A stretch of DNA of 64,000 nucleotides from Xanthomonas hortorum pv. cynarae (GTDB lineage Bacteria > Pseudomonadota > Gammaproteobacteria > Xanthomonadales > Xanthomonadaceae). The DNA lies in NCBI RefSeq assembly GCF_002939985.1, contig NZ_MDFM01000011.1, positions 74,622 to 138,621 of the forward strand, given 5' to 3'. A program made the position numbers and the translations under genes. This document shows positions 15,356 to 23,099 of the stretch, in pieces; the stretch's first letter is position 1, and each line of letters starts with the position of its first letter. The notes under the pieces were generated by a model. That model made no database searches and was not told where the DNA came from. It saw only the letters and a program-made list of their open reading frames with translations.

Positions 15356-17103
15356 GCAGTCAGACCCTCCCCGAACTCGACCGCCGCACCGCCGCAGCCA
15401 CGCGCGAGCAACGCAGTGCACCGCGCATCGTGCCGGCCCGGCATCCGTTGCAGACCGGCGGCACGCTGGTGGCGATCCTGCTGATCCTGGCGGTGCTGCA
15501 ATCGGTGCTCGGCAACCCGCGCTGGGGCTGGGACGTGTTTGCCGAATGGTTCTTCGCCGAACCCGTGCTGGCCGGGCTGGGCCGCACGCTGCTGCTGACT
15601 GCACTGGGCACGCTGTTCGGCTTTGCACTGGGCACCGTGCTCGCCCTGGCACGCGTGTCGGGGTCGCCGTTACTGGCCGGCGTGTCGTGGGGCTATGTGT
15701 GGTTGTTCCGCTCGATCCCGCTGCTGGTGCTGCTGTTGCTGCTCAACAACCTGGGCTATCTCTACGCCACCATCAGCCTCGATGTACCGTTCACCGGCAT
15801 CACGCTGTTTTCGTATCCCACCACCGCGTTGATCAGCCAGTTCGCTGCCGCAGTGCTGGGCTTGTCGTTGAACCAGGCCGCGTTCTCGGCAGAGATCATT
15901 CGCGGCGGCATTCTATCGGTGGATCAGGGCCAGTTCGAAGCCTCTGCGGCATTGGGCTTGCCGCGCGTTCGGCAGATCCGACGCATCGTATTGCCGCAGG
16001 CGATGCGCACCATCTTGCCGGGCGCCTTCAACGATGTGATCAACCTCGCCAAGGGCACCTCGGTGGTCTACATCCTGGCGTTGCCGGAGCTGTTCTACAC
16101 CATCCAGGTGATCTACCGGCGCAACCTGGATGTGGTGCCGCTGCTGATGGTGGCCACGGTCTGGTACCTGGTGATTCTCACCCTGCTGTCGTTGCTGCAG
16201 GCGCAGGTGGAACGTCGCTTCGCACGCGGTGCATTGCGCGAACTGCCCTCGCGCCGCCGCGCCTGGTGGCAGCGTTCGGCCATTGCAGCCACGCAGCCGG
16301 TGGCGGCCGTCGATGCCGTTGCCGATGCGGTGGCGGTGGGCCGCGGTGCGGTGGTCAGGATCCAGGGTGTGACCAAGCACTACGGCGAGCAGCGCGTGCT
16401 CGATGCGGTGGACCTGGAGCTCCCCGCCGGCAGCGTCACCGCCATCATCGGCCCGTCCGGCGCGGGCAAGTCCACGTTGCTGCGCACCATCAATCATCTG
16501 GAACGCGTGGATGCCGGGCATGTCACCGTCGATGGCGAATTGGTCGGCTATCGCCGCGTTGGCGACAGCCTGCACGAACTGCGCGAAGCAGAGATCCGCC
16601 GCCGCCGCGCCGACATCGGCATGGTGTTCCAGAACTTCAACCTGTTCCCGCATCTGACCGCGCTGGAGAACGTGATGGAAGCGCCGATCGCGGTGCGCGG
16701 CATCGCGCCCGAACAGGCGCACCTGCAGGCGCAGGCGTTGCTGGCCCGTGTGGGTCTGGCCGACAAGCTGGATGCGTATCCGCGTCAGCTCTCCGGTGGG
16801 CAGCAACAGCGCGTGGCGATCGCGCGCGCGCTGGCGCTGCGGCCGAAGGTGCTGCTGTTCGACGAACCCACCTCGGCGCTGGACCCGGAGCTGGTCAACG
16901 AAGTGCTGGAAGTGATCGAAGAGTTGGCGCGCTCGGGCACCACGCTGGTGATCGTCACCCATGAGATCGGCTTTGCGCGCCGCGTGGCCGACAGCGTGGT
17001 GTTCATGGAACGCGGCCGGGTGGTCGAAGCCGCGCCACCGGAGCGCCTGTTCCGCGCGCCGGCGCATCCGCGTACCGCCGAGTTCCTGGCCAAGGTGCTG
17101 TGA
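15352..17103 (+). CDS. Fused permease-ATPase of a polar amino acid ABC transporter
   Basis: A 583-residue fusion. Residues about 35-290 are a HisM/TcyL-type permease with roughly five helices and the EAA loop (EASAALGLPRVRQIRRIVLPQA). After a linker, residues about 335-583 form an ATPase with Walker A GPSGAGKST, Q-loop QNFNLF, signature LSGGQQQRVAIARAL, Walker B VLLFDEPTSALDPE and the H-loop ITHE-equivalent VTHEIGF. In most systems these are separate genes; here one polypeptide gives both, so a homodimer would make a full transporter. It overlaps the GNAT gene by 4 bp, and the binding protein follows 145 bp later. The likely cargo is a cysteine derivative or other polar amino acid. Confidence 0.9.
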   Translation: MSSQTLPELDRRTAAATREQRSAPRIVPARHPLQTGGTLVAILLILAVLQSVLGNPRWGWDVFAEWFFAEPVLAGLGRTLLLTALGTLFGFALGTVLALARVSGSPLLAGVSWGYVWLFRSIPLLVLLLLLNNLGYLYATISLDVPFTGITLFSYPTTALISQFAAAVLGLSLNQAAFSAEIIRGGILSVDQGQFEASAALGLPRVRQIRRIVLPQAMRTILPGAFNDVINLAKGTSVVYILALPELFYTIQVIYRRNLDVVPLLMVATVWYLVILTLLSLLQAQVERRFARGALRELPSRRRAWWQRSAIAATQPVAAVDAVADAVAVGRGAVVRIQGVTKHYGEQRVLDAVDLELPAGSVTAIIGPSGAGKSTLLRTINHLERVDAGHVTVDGELVGYRRVGDSLHELREAEIRRRRADIGMVFQNFNLFPHLTALENVMEAPIAVRGIAPEQAHLQAQALLARVGLADKLDAYPRQLSGGQQQRVAIARALALRPKVLLFDEPTSALDPELVNEVLEVIEELARSGTTLVIVTHEIGFARRVADSVVFMERGRVVEAAPPERLFRAPAHPRTAEFLAKVL

Positions 17104-17248
17104 GTGCGCGCCGCGCTGCAGCTTGCGTGCCGGGCCATCGCGCGCTGATGACGGGCGGTTCAAGCAACGCCTTTCCGCACATCGCGTTTGCGGGCACCAC
17201 CGGTTCAAGCGCGACTTTTCCAAGTAGCACCTTCTCAAGGATGTCCGC

Positions 17249-18220
17249 ATGACCCAGCCCCCCGCGTCCCGCCGCCGCCTGTTCAACATTGCCGCCATCG
17301 TGGTGGTGCTGGCGATCGGCATCGCTGCGATCCTGTTGACGCGCAAGCCGGCCAATGAGGCGCAGGCCACCACGCGCAAACCCGCCGCCACCGAACTGCC
17401 GCCGCTGCAGGCACCGCCGGACCAGGCCGCCATCGCCCTGCTGCCGGCCGGCCATCGCTTCGTCAAACCCGGCGCGCTGACCGTGGCCACCGTGGCGGCA
17501 GCGTTGCCGCTGGGCGACTACGCCGCCGATGGCAAGCAGGTGATCGGCGTGGAGCCGGACATCGCGCGTCTGGTCGCGACCGCGCTGGGGCTGCAATTGA
17601 ATCTGGTGCCGGTGGCATGGGCGGACTGGCCGCTGGGGCTGGAATCTGGCAAGTACGACGCGGTGATCGCCAATGTCACTGTCACCGAGCTGCGCAAGCA
17701 GAAGTTCGATTTTTCCAGCTACCGCTACGACCTGCTTGGCATCTACACGCGCAGCGATGGGCCGATCAAACAGATCACCCGACCCAGCGATGTGGCCGGG
17801 TTGAAGGTGGTGGTGGGCGCCAGCACCAATCAGGACCAGATCCTGCGCCACTGGGATGCGCGCAATGTCGCGGCGGGACTGAAACCGGTGGAGTTTCAGT
17901 ATTTCGACGATGCGGTGGTGGGGCGGTTGGCGGTGATCACCGGGCGCGCCGATGTCTCGTTCGAGCCCAATGCCACCGGCGCCTATGCCGCGCGCGACGG
18001 CAAGGTGCGCCGGGTAGGGCTGTTCCCCGGTGGGTGGCCGCAGGCGGCGGCCATTTCGGTGACCACGCGCAAGGGCAGCGGCCTGGCCGAGGCGATCACC
18101 CAGGCGATCAACGTGCAGATCGACAGCGGCCTGTATGCCAAGGCGCTGGCGCGCTGGAACCTGGCCGAAGAAGCGGTGCCGCGTTCGCAGACCAATCCGC
18201 CGGGGCTGGGCGAGTTGTAG
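17249..18220 (+). CDS. Periplasmic solute-binding protein, family 3, amino-acid type
   Basis: A 323-residue protein whose N-terminus has a basic stretch (PPASRRRLF) and one hydrophobic segment (about 13-31). There is no lipobox, so it is either cleaved or anchored by an uncleaved signal. The remainder is an SBP_bac_3 fold: GVEPDIARLVATALGLQLNLV, a VIANVTVTELRKQKFDFS motif typical of amino-acid binding proteins, and ISVTTRKGSGLAEAITQAIN near the end. It would deliver substrate to the fused transporter just upstream. A Lys/Asn/Ala-rich spacer after the membrane segment suggests a tether. Confidence 0.85.
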   Translation: MTQPPASRRRLFNIAAIVVVLAIGIAAILLTRKPANEAQATTRKPAATELPPLQAPPDQAAIALLPAGHRFVKPGALTVATVAAALPLGDYAADGKQVIGVEPDIARLVATALGLQLNLVPVAWADWPLGLESGKYDAVIANVTVTELRKQKFDFSSYRYDLLGIYTRSDGPIKQITRPSDVAGLKVVVGASTNQDQILRHWDARNVAAGLKPVEFQYFDDAVVGRLAVITGRADVSFEPNATGAYAARDGKVRRVGLFPGGWPQAAAISVTTRKGSGLAEAITQAINVQIDSGLYAKALARWNLAEEAVPRSQTNPPGLGEL

Positions 18221-18600
18221 CGCGCGCCTCATGCCTGGCGGCAGGCGTATGGCGCCTGCAAAACGCAGCGGTTTCAGGTTTTCGGTTCGGCGTGGCTGCG
18301 CACCTTATACGTGGCGCATGCCGGCACGCGCGCGATCGCGTGGCCGCCGCTCCGCATCGCGCTCCCTCGACACTCGGAGAACGCACGCAGCGTGGCCGGC
18401 CTGGCAGACAGCGCGTACAGCCGCACACGCCGCAATCGCTGCGCGGGTAGCGCCACAACGCCACCCCACCCGTCAGACGCAATGGCGGATCCGCGCCGCT
18501 GATCCATCGTTGAGATGGGAGCAGGGGATCGGCTCGACACTCGGAGAATGCAATGACGTCCTCACCCCAGCGTGCTGGCACCGCACAGGCCGCGCCCTAG
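18221..18600. other. 380-bp interval with a 16-nt direct repeat upstream of the sigma-factor gene
   Basis: No gene is supported here. CTCGACACTCGGAGAA occurs exactly at 18366-18381 and 18533-18548, 167 bp apart; the second copy ends 52 bp before the sigma-factor ATG. The first copy's surroundings are GC-rich and structureless. The repeat may be a regulatory site or a small duplication. Confidence 0.5.
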
Positions 18601-19188
18601 ATGCCGGCCATCGATTCCCAGCGCGCCGCCTGGCTGGCGACGCAGATCCTGCCGCACGAGCCGGCGCTGCGGCGCTGGCTGCGCAAGCACGCGCCCGGCA
18701 ACGTCGATTGCGACGATGTCATCCAGGAAACCTACGCCATCCTGGCCGGGCTGGGCGAGGTGGCCCATATCGCCAACCCGCGCGCCTATCTGTTCACCGC
18801 CGCGCAGTCGGTGCTGTTGCAGCAGGTGCGCCGCGCCAGGATCGTTTCGATCGAAAGCGTGGCGGAAATCGAGCGCCTGGACATCACACAGGACGAGCGC
18901 TCACCCGAGCGCCACGCCATTGCCGGTCAGGAGCTGCGCCGTATCGGCGAAGCGCTGTCGGCACTGCCGGACAAATGCCGCCAGGTATTTCTGCTGCGTA
19001 AGGTCGATGGACTGTCGCAGCGCGAAATCGCCGCGCGGCTCGGAATCAGCGAGAACACCGTGGAAAAACACATCGTGAAGGGATTGCGTTTGCTGATGGC
19101 CCGCATGGGCCGCACCCGCGTCTGCGCACCGGCCGCCGCACACGATGCGCTGCCCACGCGCCTCGCCGACCCGCAACGCGGCAGCTGA
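18601..19188 (+). CDS. FecI-like ECF RNA polymerase sigma factor
   Basis: A 195-residue sigma-70 ECF factor. Region 2 is about 20-90 (DCDDVIQETYAILAG; ARAYLF-type helix NPRAYLFTAAQSVLL). Region 4 is about 120-175 (ALSALPDKCRQVFLLRKVDGLSQ split with ISENTVEKHI as the recognition helix). The start at 18601 follows a stop codon (TAG) of the upstream frame and has only a weak ribosome-binding site. The FecR gene begins 2 bp after its stop. This FecI-FecR-receptor order is the standard cell-surface signalling cassette, so it should drive the receptor and acylase downstream. Confidence 0.9.
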   Translation: MPAIDSQRAAWLATQILPHEPALRRWLRKHAPGNVDCDDVIQETYAILAGLGEVAHIANPRAYLFTAAQSVLLQQVRRARIVSIESVAEIERLDITQDERSPERHAIAGQELRRIGEALSALPDKCRQVFLLRKVDGLSQREIAARLGISENTVEKHIVKGLRLLMARMGRTRVCAPAAAHDALPTRLADPQRGS

Positions 19189-19190
19189 GC

Positions 19191-20174
19191 ATGCGCACCA
19201 TCGACGACATTGCCGCCGCCTGGGTGGGACGCGAGGACGGCGACCGGCTCACGCCGGCCGAGCGCGTACAGCGCGACCGTTGGTTGGCCGAAGACGTGCG
19301 CCATCGCGGTGCGTATGCACGTGCGCACGCGGTGCATCTGCATTTCGATCGCGCGCGTGCGTTGGGCCAGGGTTTTACCGCCGAAGCGACGCAGGCACGG
19401 CGCATGCATCGACGCGCCACCTGGCTGGCCGCACTCGCTGCCAGCGTGGTCGCTGCGGCCACCGGCATGCTGGCATTGCAGCAGTCCGTCCCTGGACATG
19501 GCGCGCCGGGCAATGCAGCGCCCGGTAGCGGCCATCACCTCACCCGCATCGGCGAGGTGCTGCGGCTGCCGCTGGCAGACGGCTCGGCAGTGACGCTGAA
19601 CTCCGGCTCGGAAGTGGTGGTGGAATACCGCGCCGACCGGCGTCAGATCCAGCTGCTGCGTGGCGAGGCCTTGTTCGACGTGGCCAAGGACCGCCATCGC
19701 CCGTTCGTGGTGATGGCGGCCGGCTCGGAAGTGCGCGCGGTCGGCACCAGCTTCAGCGTGCGCCGCCGCCAGGACGATGCAGTCAAGGTCCTCGTGCGCG
19801 AAGGCACCGTCGAAGTGGATGCCGACCAGCGCGCACCGCAACGGGTGGCAGCCAACATGCTGGCGATGGTCAGCCCGACGCGGGCAGTGCAGCTGCAGCC
19901 GCTGGATGCGCAACGCGTGCAGCAGTTGCTGGTCTGGCGCGACGGCATGATCGCCTTCGATGGCGACACGCTGGCGCAGGCCGCGGCCGAATTCGCTCGC
20001 TACAACGACATGCGCATCCTGATCGACGACCCCGCGGTGGCGCGACGCACTGTGGTCGGCCTGTACTCGGCCAACGATCCGGAAGGCTTCGCGCGCTCTG
20101 TCGCACTGAGCATGGGCCTGCAGATCGAACGCACCCGTGGCGGCATCCATCTGCGCGGGGCAATCGCGCAGTGA
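19191..20174 (+). CDS. FecR-family anti-sigma factor / surface-signal transducer
   Basis: A 327-residue inner-membrane protein. The N-terminal cytoplasmic part has a DUF4880-type motif (AAAWVGREDGDRLTPAE and RWLAEDVRHRGAYARA). One transmembrane segment follows (about 80-97, TWLAALAASVVAAATGML), then the periplasmic FecR domain (about 115-215; ADGSAVTLNSGSEV, GEALFDVAKDRHRPFVV, VRAVGTSFSVR) and a C-terminal STN-like domain. In the usual scheme it holds the sigma factor until the loaded receptor signals. It follows the sigma gene by 2 bp. Confidence 0.9.
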   Translation: MRTIDDIAAAWVGREDGDRLTPAERVQRDRWLAEDVRHRGAYARAHAVHLHFDRARALGQGFTAEATQARRMHRRATWLAALAASVVAAATGMLALQQSVPGHGAPGNAAPGSGHHLTRIGEVLRLPLADGSAVTLNSGSEVVVEYRADRRQIQLLRGEALFDVAKDRHRPFVVMAAGSEVRAVGTSFSVRRRQDDAVKVLVREGTVEVDADQRAPQRVAANMLAMVSPTRAVQLQPLDAQRVQQLLVWRDGMIAFDGDTLAQAAAEFARYNDMRILIDDPAVARRTVVGLYSANDPEGFARSVALSMGLQIERTRGGIHLRGAIAQ

Positions 20175-20319
20175 TGCGGATCGATCGGCAGCGCTGCCGC
20201 CAGCACCTGCGATGTCCATGGCGGAAAAGCGGCGGCGACGCATCCAACACACAGGGGAGCCAGACAGCAACGGTGACAGCGATCAAACAGCGGCGCACGC
20301 GCGCCCGCGGAGAACAGTG

Positions 20320-23088
20320 ATGCAGGCAGCAACAAGGCGTTTGAGCAAGGCCATCGGCACGGCCGTGGCGATGATGGCAGCGGGCCATGCGTTGGCCGCC
20401 TCACCGCAGGGGCGCACGTTCTCGCTACCGGAGAGCAACGCGGTGGTGGCATTGCCCGAATTCGCGCGGCAGGCCGGCGTGCAGATCGTGGCACCGGGCG
20501 AATATCTGCAGCAGGTGCGCACGCCGGCCGTGCAGGGCACGCTGGAATCGCGAGTAGCGCTGCGGCAATTATTGACCGGCACCGGCTTGAGCGTGGTCGA
20601 AGACGACGGCGAGCGCATCACGCTGGCCTCGGCGCAGCCGATGACCGCCGCCTTGCACGGCCATCCCGGCGTGGGCTATGCACAAGTGGACGCACCCGCC
20701 GCCGCGCCGCCCGCAGACGCGGCAGTCGGCAATCTGGATGCGGTGGTGGTCACCGGCGCGCGCGGCGTGCAACGCACCGTCACCGAAAGTCCCACCCCGA
20801 TCGATGTGATCGGCGCGGCAGAACTGGAAAAGACCGGCCGCCCGGGCCTGCTGTCGGCGCTCAACGATCTGGTGCCCTCGTTCAATGCGCCGGCCAAATC
20901 CGGCAACGGCACCTCGTATGTGATCGCCACCGGCGGGCTGCGCGGGCTCAACCCGGATCACACCCTGGTGCTGGTCAACGGCAAGCGCCGCCATCGCACC
21001 GCCAGCATCAACATCGCCGGCATCGTCGGGCGCGGTTCGGTGCCGGTGGACATGAGCCTGATCCCGGTCTCGGCGGTGGACCACATCGAAGTGCTGCGCG
21101 ACGGCGCCGCCGCGCAATACGGCTCGGACGCGATCGCCGGCGTCATCAACATCCTTCTCAAATCCGATGCCGACGGCGGCAAGGCCGACATCCTGTGGGG
21201 CCAGAACATCGACCGCGCCGATGGCGACAGCAGCAGCGCCAGCATCGGCAAGGGCCTGGCACTGGGCAGCGACGGCTTCGTCTATCTGGCCGCCGACGCC
21301 CGCTATCAACAGACCTCCAACCGCGCAGTGCCGGTGGCCGACAATTACCGGCTGTACTACCCGGTCAACGGCCAGCCGGACCCGCGCGAGGCCGCCGCCG
21401 ACCGGTTGATCACGCGCAACTTCGGCCAGCCCTGGCAGAAGGGCGCCAACCTGTCCTACAACGCCGAACTCGGCCTGGGCGGCGACCTGCGCGGCTATTC
21501 CTACGCCACCTACAGCCGCCGCCTGAGCGACCTGGAATGGTCGTTCCGCAATCCCAACGCCAACAACACCCTGCAGGAGATTTACCCGGACGGGTACAGC
21601 CCGCGCCTGCGTATCGACGAGACCGATTACGAGTTCACTGCCGGCATCAAGGGCCTGTGGGGCGAGTGGGATTGGGACCTGGCCACCAGCTACGGCAGCA
21701 ACGCCTCCGAACGCGACGGGCTGCACACGCTCAATGCCAGCCTGGGGCCAACCAGCCCCACCGCGTTCTATCTAGGCCAGCTGACCTCCACCGACTGGAC
21801 CACCAGCCTGGACATCACCCGCGGCCTGCAACTGGCCGAACGCCCGCTGCAGGTATCGCTGGGCGTGCAGCACCGCTACGAAAAATACCAGATCCAGGCC
21901 GGCGAGCAGGCGGCGTATGCGGCTGGCGACTACGTGTTCCCGGCCGGCCATCCGCGTGCCGGGCAGGCGCCGCCGCCCGGCGCGCAGGGTGCGATCACCT
22001 TCCAGCCCGACGAAGCCGGCAGCCTGCATCGCAACAGCGGCGCGGCCTATGTCGACCTGACCTGGGACGTGGCCGACAACGTGTCGCTGGGCCTGGCCGG
22101 CCGCTACGAGCGCTTCGACGATTCGGCCGGCGATACCGCGGTGGGCAAGTTCACCGCGCGCTGGGCCATCACGCCTACCTTCGCGCTGCGGGGCGCGGCC
22201 AGCACCGGCTTCCGCGCGCCGGCATTGGCGCAGGCCTTGTACGCGGCCACCAACAGCAGCTGGCGCACGCTGGATAACGGCGATCGCGAACTGTTCCTGG
22301 CCAAGACGCTGCCGGTGGATTCCCCCGCCGCGCTCGCACTCGGCGCCGAACCGCTGAAGCCGGAAGAATCCACCAACGCCAGCATCGGCTTCACCTACAA
22401 CCCCCGCCGCGCGCTCAGCCTCACCGTGGACGCCTACCGCATCGATCTGGACGATCGCATCGGCATGACCGGCTACATCACCGGTGCGGCGATCACCGAT
22501 CTGCTCACCCGCGCCGGCGTGTCCGGGGTCGACAGCGCGCAGTACTTCACCAACGCCATCGACACCCGCACCGAAGGCGTGGACGTGGTGGCCACCTGGC
22601 GCATGGAGGCCGGCGACTGGGGCCAGGTCAACTGGAACCTGGGCTACAACTACAACAAAACCGAGATCACCCGCATCGCCGACAACCCGGCCGCGCTGGA
22701 CTCGCTGGGCGCCGGCTACGAATTGTTCGACCGCGCCTCGCGCGGCTATCTGTCGCGTACCCCGCGCAGCAAGTTGTTGCTGGGCGGCAATTGGGTAATC
22801 GGCGGGTTTGCGCTCAACGTGCGCGTCAACCGCTTCGGCAGTTTCGACGTGCTGGAAAACAACCCGGCCAACGACGAGCACGTGCCGGCCAAATGGATCA
22901 CCGATCTGGAGGCGTCCTACGCACTGTCCGATCGCATCACCTGGACGCTCGGCGCCAACAACCTGTTCAACCAATACCCGAAAAACATCGGCGTGGTCGC
23001 CAGTACCGGTAGCGGTTTCTATGTGACCAGCGTGCCGTATGGCTTCACCGGCGGGTCCTATTACACCAAGTTGACGTACACCTTTTGA
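20320..23088 (+). CDS. TonB-dependent transducer/receptor with N-terminal STN domain
   Basis: A 922-residue receptor; I use the ATG at 20320 (MQAATRRLSKAIG), which gives a clean signal peptide ending at ALA-AS. The secretin/TonB short N-terminal domain (about 30-100: FSLPESNAVVALPEFARQAGVQI is one family-like stretch) is the part that touches FecR. Then comes a TonB-box-like LDAVVVTGARG, a plug domain with a RDGAAAQYGSDAIAGVIN motif, and a long beta-barrel ending TKLTYTF. STN domains mark receptors that signal as well as transport, consistent with the sigma/anti-sigma pair upstream. The ligand is unknown. The acylase gene starts 11 bp later. Confidence 0.92.
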   Translation: MQAATRRLSKAIGTAVAMMAAGHALAASPQGRTFSLPESNAVVALPEFARQAGVQIVAPGEYLQQVRTPAVQGTLESRVALRQLLTGTGLSVVEDDGERITLASAQPMTAALHGHPGVGYAQVDAPAAAPPADAAVGNLDAVVVTGARGVQRTVTESPTPIDVIGAAELEKTGRPGLLSALNDLVPSFNAPAKSGNGTSYVIATGGLRGLNPDHTLVLVNGKRRHRTASINIAGIVGRGSVPVDMSLIPVSAVDHIEVLRDGAAAQYGSDAIAGVINILLKSDADGGKADILWGQNIDRADGDSSSASIGKGLALGSDGFVYLAADARYQQTSNRAVPVADNYRLYYPVNGQPDPREAAADRLITRNFGQPWQKGANLSYNAELGLGGDLRGYSYATYSRRLSDLEWSFRNPNANNTLQEIYPDGYSPRLRIDETDYEFTAGIKGLWGEWDWDLATSYGSNASERDGLHTLNASLGPTSPTAFYLGQLTSTDWTTSLDITRGLQLAERPLQVSLGVQHRYEKYQIQAGEQAAYAAGDYVFPAGHPRAGQAPPPGAQGAITFQPDEAGSLHRNSGAAYVDLTWDVADNVSLGLAGRYERFDDSAGDTAVGKFTARWAITPTFALRGAASTGFRAPALAQALYAATNSSWRTLDNGDRELFLAKTLPVDSPAALALGAEPLKPEESTNASIGFTYNPRRALSLTVDAYRIDLDDRIGMTGYITGAAITDLLTRAGVSGVDSAQYFTNAIDTRTEGVDVVATWRMEAGDWGQVNWNLGYNYNKTEITRIADNPAALDSLGAGYELFDRASRGYLSRTPRSKLLLGGNWVIGGFALNVRVNRFGSFDVLENNPANDEHVPAKWITDLEASYALSDRITWTLGANNLFNQYPKNIGVVASTGSGFYVTSVPYGFTGGSYYTKLTYTF

Positions 23089-23099
23089 GGAGTGATCCA

